A stretch of DNA of 64,000 nt from NCBI RefSeq assembly GCF_006346335.1, contig NZ_VDMC01000007.1, positions 1 to 64,000 on the forward strand, given 5' to 3'. The translations under genes and the position numbers were made by a program. Source of the DNA: Aequorivita sinensis. GTDB lineage: Bacteria > Bacteroidota > Bacteroidia > Flavobacteriales > Flavobacteriaceae. Positions 55,235-64,000 of this stretch are shown here, one piece after another. The notes beneath the pieces were generated by a model that saw only the letters and a list, made by a program, of their open reading frames with translations, made no database searches and was not told the origin of the DNA. Numbering within the stretch: position 1 is the first letter of the stretch; the number at the start of each line of letters is the position of its first letter.

Positions 55235-55268
55235 AAAAAAACCCAAAGCAAATTTTATGCTTTGGGCT
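55235..55268 (-). terminator. Terminator of the GEVED/T9SS protein gene
   Basis: On the minus strand the stem CCCAAAGCA / TGCTTTGGG with a 7-base loop is followed by a run of seven T, 25 bp after the stop. Confidence 0.88.
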
Positions 55269-55291
55269 TTAATGTTAATTGTAAAAAATAA

Positions 55292-58213
55292 TTATTTCAC
55301 AATTATACGTTGTACTCTTCCGGTATCTCGATTACCAACACGGATTAGGTAAACTCCTTTTGCTACATAACCCATATCTAGTGTATAACTATAGGTCCCT
55401 CCTTCATTTTCAAGTTTTCTAAATAGTAGTCTTTGCCCTAAAATATTATAAACAGACAATTGAAGATCTTTTGAGTAATCTTGAGTTTCCACTTTAATAT
55501 CGAACACATTGTTATCTAAAGATAAAACAGTAAGTCCGCTCTCATTAAATATTGAATCTCCAACTCCTAATTCTCCTATTTGAACGCTGTAATCTTCTGT
55601 TTCTCCAAAGGTTGTTTCTTCACAGGCATCATTAGGAACAGGAGCATTCCAGTTCGTTTTAGCACGCATTAAATGTTGTCCTATAGCAGCATCTGCAGGA
55701 ACTACAAATGGAGTTGTTAATGTAAAAGTACCCGTTGTTTGGCCTTGGCCAATAATTACATTATTTACAACAATTTCATCTTGTGAAAACACAAAATCGT
55801 CGTTAAAATCAACCCATACACGAACATACTGATTACCATAGTTGGTTTTTAAGGTAAGGTCGTAAGTAGTATCCGGATCCATAACCGCAATTTGATCGGT
55901 AAAGTCAGCATATCCTTCACATTCTGATGGGTTGTCAATGGTAGTTAAATTAAACAATCGTAAACCATCTCCTGAATTACAGTTCATTGTTGGAGTACAA
56001 TTCTGATTAGTAATTACTACGGCTATCGCATCATTAGAAGTATCACTATCATTAGGTAGCGATGTGTATGCGCTTAAATCGTAACTTCCAAAAGATGAAA
56101 AATCGCCTGTTTGGGTAAAGGTATATGTGATCTCTGAATTCCCTTCTAACGGTCCTGCAACAGTTTCAGTAACAATTGATCCTTCTAGATTAAATGAAAC
56201 ATCAAAATTTGATTGTGTTTCACCTCCAAAATTTGTAATTGTAACAGTTATTTCTTCTGAGTCACTTAGTTGTGTACCAGAGGTAGGCGAGGAGATGTCA
56301 CTCACCCCAATGTCATTCGGCTCTAAGAAGGTGACAGATTTTGTAAGCGAATCGTTGTCTGTATTTTCATCACCAGCCATATTTGTTGCAGCTGTAATAG
56401 AGTAGGTTGTGCCAACTGTTCCTAAATTTGCAGTCGCTGTAAACGTGTATTCAGCTGTTGTTGCAGAAGGAATTGTTTCTGAAAATGTTTCAGTAACTAC
56501 CGTGCCACCGTCAACCTGAAAAGTTACTGGGAAGTTGGAAGCGCTGTCTTCTCCATAGTTGAAAATAGTAATCTTAACAGTTTCACTATTTGAAAGTGTT
56601 CCAGATTCAGGACTGTCTATGCTTACTACCCCAACATCTTTATTGAAGTTAGGAGCAATTTGAAAAACACCTACAACGTCTTTTCTACCGTTGTTCATAT
56701 ATTCGTTTATATACCAAAACTCCTTATCGTTTACAGGGTCGATATCAATTTTACTGTAGTCTCCATATCGCAATCCAGGAATATTTTGATTTCCAGCTGC
56801 AATTAATTCTTCACTGATAGTCATGGTGTTTAGCGGATCATTTGCAAAACGCCCTGTATAATATGAACTTACTCTTTTCGAAGTAGGGTCTGGCGTATTC
56901 GGACCAGCCATTGCAGTATATCCCATAGCAATATTACCTTGTAAATCCATCATCATACTTCCATGCCAAGCGTGTTTTCCATCAGGGGAAGTATGTGTGC
57001 CCTCTTGGTAAATACTCCATGGTTGTCCATCGCCATCTTGACGCAGTTCGAACCAACGGATTCCCGCAAGTTCACCACCAGTTGCATCCGTATCAACAAC
57101 AAAATTAAATACCGCAGAGTTGTGAGTGTTAAATTTCCTGAATTGGGCCTGATTCATAATAGTTGCCTGAAGTGCATCAATTGCAGCGCCACCACCAGGT
57201 TGAGATAGATTAGAAAAACTTCCGCCGTCAAAAACTGATATAAATGGAGTCGTGATTAGTTCAATTGGCGATGTAATTGTGGAATTGGCAGGAGTTGCCC
57301 AATCAACATCAATAGTCCATAATTTTACATGATCTTGTGAAACACCAGACCAAGCATCGTCTTGAAGATAAACAATAGGAGCCGCCCCAGGAGCAGGAAG
57401 GTTATTGTTAGTAACATTTAAGGCTTGCGGACTGTAAAAGCCATTTCTTACAATTCCAGGAAGTGGAAATCCAATAATTTTAGCTGAGGCATCTCCATTA
57501 AGCATTTTTGAACGCTCCATAGCATATACCTTATTGGTTGCACTAGTGTTATCCGTCATATAATATCCGTCACTCCAGATTGAAAGTTTTTGATAGTCGT
57601 TAATTTGAGCAATATTATAAACATACCATCCGTCATTTACTGGGTCTGGCCCATCCGATACTGCTATTTGAGCACCATTCCCAAGAAATGTAATTACAAA
57701 TCTATCAGCTGCATTGTCATAAGAAACAGTTAAGTCGCAACATCCACCATTAGGAAAAATAGTTGGATTAGGGCTTAATTGTCCAGTTAAAGGGTTTCCA
57801 CTTTTATCGAATATTCTAAAACCAGTATTAAAAACAACAAACACGTGGTTAGGGCCAACACCAACGGCAGGATCGGTAGGTTGTGAGTTTGATGAAGCAG
57901 CATCAAATACTAGCGAAGGGGTACGTCCCTTTAGGGCTTGTGTTAATTTATGAGGGTTTCTTACAAAGAAATCATCTTCAATTTGAGGGTCTTTTCCAGG
58001 TACAATTAAGTTTCGCGATGCTCTTCCATCTTGCATTACAGATTTTTTAACTCGTGCAGGAGGTAATTCGTTCTGTGCGGCTTGGGAGGCAATTGAAGGA
58101 ACGTGCACTACATTTCCTACTGTACCTACATAGGTGGCTTTGGTTCTATCCTGTGCTTGAGCGCCAAACACTAAAGCAAAAAGAATTAGAAATAATGTAA
58201 ATTTTGATTTCAT
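55292..58213 (-). CDS. Large secreted T9SS cargo protein with CARDB-like and GEVED domains
   Basis: A 973-residue extracellular protein. The signal peptide ends at AQAQ. Residues about 95-525 form a domain resembling sialidase/propeller-like surface proteins (SNSQPTDPAVGVGPNHVFVV). Two CARDB-like immunoglobulin domains follow at about 530-630 and 635-735, each starting with a DIGV/DVGVVSI-type strand. A GEVED domain lies at about 755-880, and the C-terminus has a type A T9SS sorting domain (VYNILGQRLL...KGVYLIRV...). The role is unknown, probably adhesion or surface display. The basis for secretion by T9SS is the sorting domain. Confidence 0.85.
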   Translation of the reverse strand: MKSKFTLFLILFALVFGAQAQDRTKATYVGTVGNVVHVPSIASQAAQNELPPARVKKSVMQDGRASRNLIVPGKDPQIEDDFFVRNPHKLTQALKGRTPSLVFDAASSNSQPTDPAVGVGPNHVFVVFNTGFRIFDKSGNPLTGQLSPNPTIFPNGGCCDLTVSYDNAADRFVITFLGNGAQIAVSDGPDPVNDGWYVYNIAQINDYQKLSIWSDGYYMTDNTSATNKVYAMERSKMLNGDASAKIIGFPLPGIVRNGFYSPQALNVTNNNLPAPGAAPIVYLQDDAWSGVSQDHVKLWTIDVDWATPANSTITSPIELITTPFISVFDGGSFSNLSQPGGGAAIDALQATIMNQAQFRKFNTHNSAVFNFVVDTDATGGELAGIRWFELRQDGDGQPWSIYQEGTHTSPDGKHAWHGSMMMDLQGNIAMGYTAMAGPNTPDPTSKRVSSYYTGRFANDPLNTMTISEELIAAGNQNIPGLRYGDYSKIDIDPVNDKEFWYINEYMNNGRKDVVGVFQIAPNFNKDVGVVSIDSPESGTLSNSETVKITIFNYGEDSASNFPVTFQVDGGTVVTETFSETIPSATTAEYTFTATANLGTVGTTYSITAATNMAGDENTDNDSLTKSVTFLEPNDIGVSDISSPTSGTQLSDSEEITVTITNFGGETQSNFDVSFNLEGSIVTETVAGPLEGNSEITYTFTQTGDFSSFGSYDLSAYTSLPNDSDTSNDAIAVVITNQNCTPTMNCNSGDGLRLFNLTTIDNPSECEGYADFTDQIAVMDPDTTYDLTLKTNYGNQYVRVWVDFNDDFVFSQDEIVVNNVIIGQGQTTGTFTLTTPFVVPADAAIGQHLMRAKTNWNAPVPNDACEETTFGETEDYSVQIGELGVGDSIFNESGLTVLSLDNNVFDIKVETQDYSKDLQLSVYNILGQRLLFRKLENEGGTYSYTLDMGYVAKGVYLIRVGNRDTGRVQRIIVK

Positions 58214-58260
58214 TAAAGTTAGTTTTTTGGATTTTAAAGTGCCTAAATTACAGAGAATTT

Positions 58261-58302
58261 ATAAAAACAAAACAGGATTAGTTGTTTTTAACTAATCCTG
58301 TT
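58261..58302 (-). terminator. Terminator of the desaturase-aminotransferase operon
   Basis: A perfect 13-bp stem AACAGGATTAGTT / AACTAATCCTGTT has a 6-base loop, followed on the minus strand by TTGTTTTT, about 30 bp after the aspC stop. Confidence 0.88.
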
Positions 58303-58331
58303 ATTAAAATATTACTCTTTGAAAAATATTA

Positions 58332-59519
58332 TTAAGAAAGGGCCTCTTTGATTCTTAAAATGGCTTCTTTAATGTCGCTTTCTGAAGCAGCATAAGAAAG
58401 TCTAATACAATTAGGGTCTCCAAAAGCCTCGCCGGTAACAGTGGCTACCTTGGCTTCTTCTAATAAATAAAGTGATAAATCTGAAGCGGAATTAATATTT
58501 TTTCCACGAAGTGTTTTTCCAAAGAAATAAGAAATATCTGGAAAAACATAAAAGGCACCCTCTGGTTTATTAATCTTAAAACCATCAATTTCGGAGAGTA
58601 ATTCTAGTATAAGTTCTCTTCTTTTCTTAAAAGCATCCACCATAAATTTAATTTTACTAGGCGGATTCTCTAAGGCTGTAATTGCGGCTCTCTGGGCAAT
58701 AGCATTTGCTCCACTAGTAACTTGACCTTGCATTTTGTTGCAAGCTCTAGCAATCCACTCTGGCCCGCCTATATAACCAATACGCCAACCCGTCATGGAA
58801 AAGGCTTTTGAAACCCCGTTAACAACTACGGTACGATCGTACATGTCTTCAAATTCAGCCATAGAAGCATGACCTCCACTAAAATTAATGTGCTCGTAAA
58901 TTTCATCGCTAATTACTATTACATGAGGGTATTTCACCAACACATCAGCTAATTTTCTGAGTTCATCTTTACTGTAAACCGAACCACTTGGGTTGCAAGG
59001 TGAACTGTAAATAATCATTTTAGTCTTTGGAGTAATAGCAGCTTCTAGTGCTTCTGCTGTAACTTTAAAATCGGTTTCTATTGTAGTTGGAATTTCTATT
59101 GGAACTCCTCCAGCAACTTTGCATTGGTCTGCATAACTCACCCAATAGGGTGCTGGAAGTAAAACTTCATCCCCTTCATTTAAAAGGACCATAGTTAAGT
59201 TTGCTAAAGATTGCTTGGCACCTGTAGATACTACTATTTGAGAAGGTTTATATTCAATATTATTATCTCGTTTAAATTTGTGAATTATAGCGTTTTTAAG
59301 CTCACCATAACCATCTACAGGAGTATATGAATGATAATCGTCTTTAATGGCTTGAATTGCAGCATCCTTGATGTAATCTGGAACTGTAAAGTCAGGCTCA
59401 CCAAGACTTAACCCAATAATGTCTTCTCCTTGGTCTTTAAGTTCTCTAGTTTTGGCTGCCATTGCTAACGTAGCTGAGGTTGCCATCGCATTTACGCGAT
59501 TTGAAAGTCTTTTGTCCAT
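58332..59519 (-). CDS. Aspartate aminotransferase (class I PLP-dependent)
   Basis: Transfers the amino group between aspartate and 2-oxoglutarate, a link between the TCA cycle and amino-acid synthesis. The PLP lysine is K238 in VSKAFSMTGWRIGYI. Other family blocks are LSLGEPDFTVP near residue 37, SSPCNPSGSVY and the C-terminal CIRLSYAASE arginine block. The 395-residue length is usual for the AspC Ib subgroup. It begins 5 bp after the desaturase stop, so they are co-transcribed. Confidence 0.94.
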   Translation of the reverse strand: MDKRLSNRVNAMATSATLAMAAKTRELKDQGEDIIGLSLGEPDFTVPDYIKDAAIQAIKDDYHSYTPVDGYGELKNAIIHKFKRDNNIEYKPSQIVVSTGAKQSLANLTMVLLNEGDEVLLPAPYWVSYADQCKVAGGVPIEIPTTIETDFKVTAEALEAAITPKTKMIIYSSPCNPSGSVYSKDELRKLADVLVKYPHVIVISDEIYEHINFSGGHASMAEFEDMYDRTVVVNGVSKAFSMTGWRIGYIGGPEWIARACNKMQGQVTSGANAIAQRAAITALENPPSKIKFMVDAFKKRRELILELLSEIDGFKINKPEGAFYVFPDISYFFGKTLRGKNINSASDLSLYLLEEAKVATVTGEAFGDPNCIRLSYAASESDIKEAILRIKEALS

Positions 59520-59524
59520 AATTA

Positions 59525-60628
59525 TTAAGCAGTTAGAGTAGCAGGTTTTTGCCCCATTTCTCTTAAATGTCTAAAATGGGCAGCTATTGCCTCTCTGGTA
59601 GTTTTATATTCTTTATAAGGTAAATTGAATTCTTTTGTGGTGCTTTTTACAATTTCAGAAATTTTCTTGTAGTGAATATGACTGATGTTTGGAAAAATAT
59701 GATGTTCTACTTGGTGGTTTAATCCGCCAGTATACCAATTTACAATAGGATTGTTTGTAGAGAAATTCACTGTAGTAAATAACTGGTGAATAGCCCATGT
59801 ATTTTTCATAGTACCGCTTTCGTCTGGAAGGAAGACTTCGGTGTCCTCAACCACGTGAGCAAGTTGAAAAACAATACTTAAGATCAATCCAGCAACGTAG
59901 TGCATTATAAAGAAGCCTATTAGTATTTTCCACCATACAATGTTGAAGAATAAAATTGGAATTATTATCCATAAGGATACGTAAATAATTTTAGTGATTA
60001 CTAAAATACTCCATTGTTTTACCGGACTAGGGAATTTGCCGTAGGATAGTTTTCTAGCTAAATACCTTTTAGTTTGAAAAAAATCTGTAGTTAGTACCCA
60101 GTTAAAGGTTAGTAAACCATAAAGTAATACGCTATACCAGTGTTGATATTTATGGAAACGTTTCCATTTAGAGTGTTCTGAAAATCTAAGAATACGTCCT
60201 GCTTCTAAATCTTCATCGTGACCGTGAATGTTTGTGTAAGTATGGTGAAGCACGTTGTGTTGTACTTGCCAGTTATAGACGTTTCCTGCAAGAATATACA
60301 TACTGCTGCCCATAACCTTATTTATCCATTTTTTGGATGAATAAGACCCGTGATTAGCATCGTGCATAACGTTCATTCCCACGCCAGCCATTCCTACTCC
60401 CATAATAATGGTGAGTAATAATTGAGCCCATCCAGGGAAGTTTAGTGTAAGTAATAAAAAATAAGGGGTAAGATAAAGTGAAAACATAATAATTGTTTTC
60501 AGGTGAAGTTTCCAGTTTCCTGATTTATCAATTTCGTTTTCTTTGAAATAATCGTTTACTCGTTTATTTAGTGTTCTAAAGAATTTGGCGCTATCCTTTC
60601 TTGAAAAGTTTAAGTTTTTTTGATTCAT
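59525..60628 (-). CDS. Fatty-acid (acyl-CoA) desaturase
   Basis: Membrane di-iron desaturase. The three His boxes are H89-DANH93 (HDANHG), H124-NVLHH129 and HQVEHH near residue 313, the last with the Q of front-end type desaturases. Four or so hydrophobic segments surround them. The length is 367 aa, with no fused cytochrome b5. It likely adjusts membrane fluidity; regiospecificity cannot be read. A minus-strand -7 box lies 38 bp upstream; aspartate aminotransferase follows after 5 bp. Confidence 0.92.
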   Translation of the reverse strand: MNQKNLNFSRKDSAKFFRTLNKRVNDYFKENEIDKSGNWKLHLKTIIMFSLYLTPYFLLLTLNFPGWAQLLLTIIMGVGMAGVGMNVMHDANHGSYSSKKWINKVMGSSMYILAGNVYNWQVQHNVLHHTYTNIHGHDEDLEAGRILRFSEHSKWKRFHKYQHWYSVLLYGLLTFNWVLTTDFFQTKRYLARKLSYGKFPSPVKQWSILVITKIIYVSLWIIIPILFFNIVWWKILIGFFIMHYVAGLILSIVFQLAHVVEDTEVFLPDESGTMKNTWAIHQLFTTVNFSTNNPIVNWYTGGLNHQVEHHIFPNISHIHYKKISEIVKSTTKEFNLPYKEYKTTREAIAAHFRHLREMGQKPATLTA

Positions 60629-60666
60629 GTAATAGTTAACAAGGGTAATTTAATTTGTAGATTCAA

Positions 60667-60674
60667 CAAAAATA
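60667..60674 (-). promoter_or_regulatory. -7 box (TATTTTTG) for the desaturase operon
   Basis: CAAAAATA on the plus strand, 38 bp upstream of the desaturase ATG, divergent from the rsmG box. Confidence 0.4.
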
Positions 60675-60729
60675 GACATCTTTTATGGAAATCTAGTTGT
60701 CGAAATTCACAATTTTAGTTAAGATAACC

Positions 60730-60737
60730 TACTTTTG
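60730..60737 (+). promoter_or_regulatory. -7 box (TACTTTTG) for rsmG
   Basis: A TAnnTTTG match 16 bp upstream of the ATG at 60754; it lies inside the longer open frame and so supports the later start. Confidence 0.45.
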
Positions 60738-60753
60738 CGACTTATTTACAAAT

Positions 60754-61383
60754 ATGGAGCTAATTTTAAAATATTTCCCGCAACTTACTGATATTCAGAA
60801 GGAACAGTTTAGTCAGTTACAAAATCTCTACCAAGACTGGAATTTAAAGATAAATGTAGTATCTCGAAAGGATATAGACGAACTATACTTAAGACATGTT
60901 TTGCATTCACTTGGAATTGCAAAAATTCAAACTTTTTTACCAGGATCTAAAATTTTAGATGTTGGTACAGGAGGAGGTTTTCCAGGTATTCCTCTGGCTA
61001 TTTTATATCCAGAAGTTCAATTTCACCTGGTAGATAGCATCGGAAAAAAAATAAAAGTAGTAGATGAAGTAGTAGAAGGTTTGCAATTAGAAAATGTAAA
61101 GACTACAAATGCAAGAGTTGAAACTATTTCAGAAAATTACGATTTTATTGTAAGTCGTGCCGTAGCTCAAATGGAAACATTTGTACATTGGGTAAACGGA
61201 AAAATCGCCAAAAAGAGTTTACACGATCGCAAAAATGGGATTCTTTATCTAAAAGGAGGTGATTTAACAGAGGAATTAAAAGTGTATAAAAATGCTGAAA
61301 TTTATCCTTTAGAAAATTACTTTGAAGAAGAGTTCTTTGAAACGAAAAGTGTGGTGTATTTACCGCTTAAATATAAAGGATAA
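60754..61383 (+). CDS. rsmG: 16S rRNA (guanine527-N7)-methyltransferase
   Basis: SAM-dependent enzyme methylating G527 of 16S rRNA, historically GidB. The SAM-binding signature is ILDVGTGGGFPGIPLAIL, followed by HLVDSIGKKIKVV and the ARVET and VSRAVAQ blocks. The N-terminal helix QLQNLYQDWNLKINVVSRKD is typical. The ATG at 60754 gives 209 residues, the family length; the frame is open to 60697 but the extension is not family-like. Confidence 0.95.
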   Translation: MELILKYFPQLTDIQKEQFSQLQNLYQDWNLKINVVSRKDIDELYLRHVLHSLGIAKIQTFLPGSKILDVGTGGGFPGIPLAILYPEVQFHLVDSIGKKIKVVDEVVEGLQLENVKTTNARVETISENYDFIVSRAVAQMETFVHWVNGKIAKKSLHDRKNGILYLKGGDLTEELKVYKNAEIYPLENYFEEEFFETKSVVYLPLKYKG

Positions 61384-61448
61384 GCAAAGTTGCTTTGGGT
61401 TGAATATTAATTCAAATTAGTTGGTAGCCCTATAAAGCCAAATTACGT

Positions 61449-62006
61449 TTAAATATTTGTAAGAAACCATTGCAGTGCAAGAATGGTTTTTGCATCCTTA
61501 AATTCTGTGATTTTCGAATGAATATCAGCTATGGGTAACTTGACAAGTTGAATATCCTCATTTTCTGTTTCAACTCCACCTCCTTGTGAAATTTTGTCTT
61601 GAACTGAAACCTCTGCAAAATATAAAAATATGCGTTCGGTGCTAGCCCCGGGTGAGGTGTAGAATGTATTTATTAGTTTTGGGTTTTCAATTTTATATCC
61701 AATTTCTTCAAGTACTTCTCTGATAATACAATCTTTAGGATTTTCATCTTTTTCTAGAGATCCAGCCGGAATTTCGAGCAGCCATCCGTTGTGGTGTTTG
61801 CAAGTAGGATATCTAAATTGATTGGTTAGGAGTAAGCTTTGCGATTCCTTTTCATATAAAAGTATTGCCACAGAGTCACCTCTTTCAAATGCTAAACGTC
61901 TAACTGTTATTTCACTTCCTTTGAAAGTGTCGTGGGTTATGTTTCCCTCGGTTATTTTATAGTGGTCATCAAATATTGTTTTTTCTCCTTTGATAGTATA
62001 TTTCAT
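61449..62006 (-). CDS. Nudix hydrolase, NudK/ADP-sugar type
   Basis: Hydrolyses a nucleoside diphosphate linked to another group. A complete Nudix box: G82, E88, R96-E97, E100-E101, G103 in GSLEKDENPKDCIIREVL. Upstream, NGWLLEIPAG and VRRLAFERGDSVAIL place it with the ADP-ribose / GDP-mannose pyrophosphatase subgroup (NudF/NudK), 185 aa. The substrate cannot be decided from sequence. It is convergent with rsmG and about 100 bp downstream of the Omp28 gene on the same strand. Confidence 0.92.
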   Translation of the reverse strand: MKYTIKGEKTIFDDHYKITEGNITHDTFKGSEITVRRLAFERGDSVAILLYEKESQSLLLTNQFRYPTCKHHNGWLLEIPAGSLEKDENPKDCIIREVLEEIGYKIENPKLINTFYTSPGASTERIFLYFAEVSVQDKISQGGGVETENEDIQLVKLPIADIHSKITEFKDAKTILALQWFLTNI

Positions 62007-62064
62007 TTTTTTAATGATTTAAATTGCAAATTCATACAGTATACCTGAGGTAGGGTTAAGATAT

Positions 62065-62092
62065 AAAAAAACCCCGAACGAATCGGGGTTTT
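62065..62092 (-). terminator. Terminator of the Omp28-like gene
   Basis: On the minus strand the stem AACCCCGA / TCGGGGTT with a 5-base loop is followed by a T-run, about 20 bp after the stop. Confidence 0.88.
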
Positions 62093-62112
62093 CAAAATAT
62101 GTACTTCTAAAA

Positions 62113-63777
62113 CTATTTAGTAACTAAAAACTTCTTAGTTGTAACCGAGTTATCTTTAGAGATTTTAATAAAATAGGTTCCAGCTTGTAGATTAGCAACA
62201 TTTATTTGAGCGTCTACATCAATGTTATTTTGAGTTAGAATCAATTTTCCTAAAATATCATAAACGTCGATATTTGCATTTTCAGCATTCTTAAGGTTAA
62301 GAACTGTACTTGCTGGGTTAGGATAAAGAGCAATGTTTTCAGTGCTAAAATCGTTAGTACCTAATACACCGTTACTACCAAACTGTCCTGTGGTTTCAGC
62401 TCCCCAATTACCTACTGCGTAAAACAGTTGGGTTCCTTCACTATCAGTTAAAGTGAATCTTGTTCCACCGTCTCCCCAAGTGTCTATCCCAGTAAATAGA
62501 TAGCAGTCTTCGTCCAAATTAAATGTAAGGTTTACTGTAGTGTTGTTAGGGTAAGGTCCACCATTGTCGATAATGTTCCCATTGCTATCTTTAATGTTCC
62601 AGCGGCACTCAGATCCATATCCATCGGTACGAATTTCTAAGTTAACTGTGCCAGTACCTTCAGCTGCTTGGTCAAAAGTGGTAGATTGTGAGTTGTTAGA
62701 GTTATCGTCGTCGTTAGGGATAGTAACCTCCAGTGTGTTTGTGCTATTTAACGTATAGTTTACTGTTGGTAAAGAAACCGTCTCCGATCTAAGCGATAAT
62801 AAGTTGCCAGTCCATGTAAATGTGTGCGCTTCACCATTAATTGTGTATGTAATAGGTAGCGAAGTAATTGGGTCTGCGCCTAAATTTTTGATTACTACAT
62901 TGGCTGATAATTCAGTATCACAAGTAGGTTCTATTTCAGGAATTTCTGCTATCGCAGCATCATTATTATTTGTTAGACCTGTATATGTAGGTAAACTTGT
63001 AACACCAGTAGGTATTTCTTGAGTAGTTTCTGTAATGAATACAACTACTTTCATATCTGCAAGATTTGTAGGAACATCTCTATAGTCTGCAGGGATAGTG
63101 TAGGTAAAAGTACGATCAATAAAGCTTCCTGCTGTAGTATTCGTAATGTCTTCACCCCACTGTCCGGTAATTAGGTCAACCAAACGATGCATATGGTTGT
63201 AATTGTTACCTTGTCCACCACCACTTTGAGGTCCTTTTGTATTATCTTGTAATACAGCAACATTCAATTTGTTTGTAGATTCTACACTGCTACTGGTATA
63301 ATAAGCTTCAACGTGAACTGTAAGTTCATTAGTTTGTACATCAATATTGGCTTCTGCTGCTATGTTTACATTTGAAGCAGTTCCTAAAATTTGGTTAGCT
63401 CTACCTGCCCATTGACCTCTATCAAGGATAGTATTGCTTCCAGAAAATACATGACGGTTAACTGTTCCAGAAGGATATCCCTCTAAACCGGTTTGGCCAG
63501 CAATGGCAGCACCGTAATTTGTTCGGAAATCAGGGGCATTACCTGAAGGATTCGCAAAACCACCAGTGTGTATGTTTATTAACGAGACTCTGTCGGGATT
63601 AGCATCTTTAATAGCTTGAGCACGTGAATGTCCGTCTGGACACCAAGGACAATAAATACCTGTGAATTCTTCCAAGACAACATTTTTGTCTTGAGGGGAA
63701 GTTGATACAATAGTTTGCGCGTACGAGCCAAATGCAAATACTGTAAAAACTAAGGAAAGAGATAGTTTTTTAAACAT
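62113..63777 (-). CDS. Omp28-related secreted protein with T9SS sorting domain
   Basis: A 554-residue extracellular protein. A signal peptide (1-20, SYAQ) is followed by an Omp28-type domain with a thioredoxin-like start, VVLEEFTGIYCPWCPDGHS, where C43-P-W-C46 is a CxxC redox-type motif. CARDB-like strands fill about 280-375, then a region rich in Asn/Thr. The C-terminus is a type A T9SS sorting domain (LYPNPAST, YDILGKLI, LQAGTYFIKIS). Function unknown; the CxxC suggests thiol chemistry or a structural disulfide. Confidence 0.87.
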   Translation of the reverse strand: MFKKLSLSLVFTVFAFGSYAQTIVSTSPQDKNVVLEEFTGIYCPWCPDGHSRAQAIKDANPDRVSLINIHTGGFANPSGNAPDFRTNYGAAIAGQTGLEGYPSGTVNRHVFSGSNTILDRGQWAGRANQILGTASNVNIAAEANIDVQTNELTVHVEAYYTSSSVESTNKLNVAVLQDNTKGPQSGGGQGNNYNHMHRLVDLITGQWGEDITNTTAGSFIDRTFTYTIPADYRDVPTNLADMKVVVFITETTQEIPTGVTSLPTYTGLTNNNDAAIAEIPEIEPTCDTELSANVVIKNLGADPITSLPITYTINGEAHTFTWTGNLLSLRSETVSLPTVNYTLNSTNTLEVTIPNDDDNSNNSQSTTFDQAAEGTGTVNLEIRTDGYGSECRWNIKDSNGNIIDNGGPYPNNTTVNLTFNLDEDCYLFTGIDTWGDGGTRFTLTDSEGTQLFYAVGNWGAETTGQFGSNGVLGTNDFSTENIALYPNPASTVLNLKNAENANIDVYDILGKLILTQNNIDVDAQINVANLQAGTYFIKISKDNSVTTKKFLVTK

Positions 63778-63817
63778 GATTTTAGTTTTTTAGGAGTTTT
63801 AAAAGATTTAATACCTA

Positions 63818-63825
63818 CAAATTTA
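63818..63825 (-). promoter_or_regulatory. -7 box (TAAATTTG) for the Omp28-like gene
   Basis: CAAATTTA on the plus strand, 40 bp upstream of the ATG at 63777. The remaining 175 bp to the right edge are AT-rich with no other feature seen. Confidence 0.4.
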
Positions 63826-64000
63826 CCATTTTCATTGAAACAATGTTAATAAAAGATTAAAATTTTTACATATTTAAACAATTTTAATAAATAAACAAAT
63901 AAAATGTTTATTCTTATGTAAGTGGTTGATTTTTAGTGTTTAAGGTGGTTTTAACAAGTGTTAAAAATTCAAATGTTTTTAATATTCAGGACTTTATATA

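Noticed and set aside
1-64000. tRNA, rRNA or tmRNA genes
   Set aside because: Intergenic gaps were read for cloverleaf and CCA patterns and none was found; small RNAs cannot be excluded by eye.

Overview
The window is a low-GC chromosome segment from a member of the Bacteroidota, almost certainly family Flavobacteriaceae. The signs are: a SusC/SusD pair; two secreted proteins with C-terminal type IX secretion (T9SS) sorting domains and a PorT-like T9SS component; a lipoprotein form of the TamA/BamA barrel (TamL); the flavobacterial exosortase XrtF with its partner; a short group-1 sigma factor; and many TAnnTTTG -7 promoter boxes with few clear Shine-Dalgarno sites. Most genes are core housekeeping genes in tight operons. 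The accessory parts are a copper-handling block, an ECF sigma block and the left edge.

Layout. 1-979: the start of a probable ISAon1-type transposase runs off the left edge, beside a metzincin-like lipoprotein whose C-terminal domain looks cut short. 1062-7208: coaD, a small membrane protein, surE, the tail-specific protease prc, a solitary OppC-type permease and a DNA/RNA endonuclease. 7256-14419 (minus strand): purH followed by the cell-shape operon mreB-mreC-mreD-mrdA-rodA. 14555-17510: a MacB-type permease preceded by a 21-codon leader ORF, a GAF-domain (MsrC-like) gene, and xrtF with its overlapping partner.

17547-24697 is a coherent copper-handling block, all on the plus strand: a DUF3347 lipoprotein, a small HYC_CC_PP-type secreted protein, a Cu+ P-type ATPase with a duplicated HMA plus Cys-rich N-terminus, a TonB-dependent receptor with a Cys-Cys in its plug, a secreted HMA protein and a 16-cysteine four-helix copper-storage protein. 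No dedicated regulator is encoded among them. 25046-30651 holds a conserved protein of unknown function and an isolated SusC/SusD transport pair with a long leader.

31067-45938: a possible BLUF photoreceptor-rpe-ypdA operon, rpoD, an ECF sigma/membrane protein/lipoprotein operon facing a tandem pair of small barrel-like proteins, the proline operon proC-proB-proA, rpsO-pnp, accD and fba. 46033-53844: tamL and an SpoU rRNA methyltransferase (divergent), porT-ubiE, and trkA-trkH. 54036-63777: purT, a large GEVED/T9SS protein, a fatty-acid desaturase-aspartate aminotransferase pair, rsmG, a Nudix hydrolase and an Omp28-like T9SS protein.

No tRNA, rRNA or CRISPR array was seen. All functions are assigned from recognisable motifs and family resemblance read by eye; no database search was run. 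Coordinates include the stop codon.
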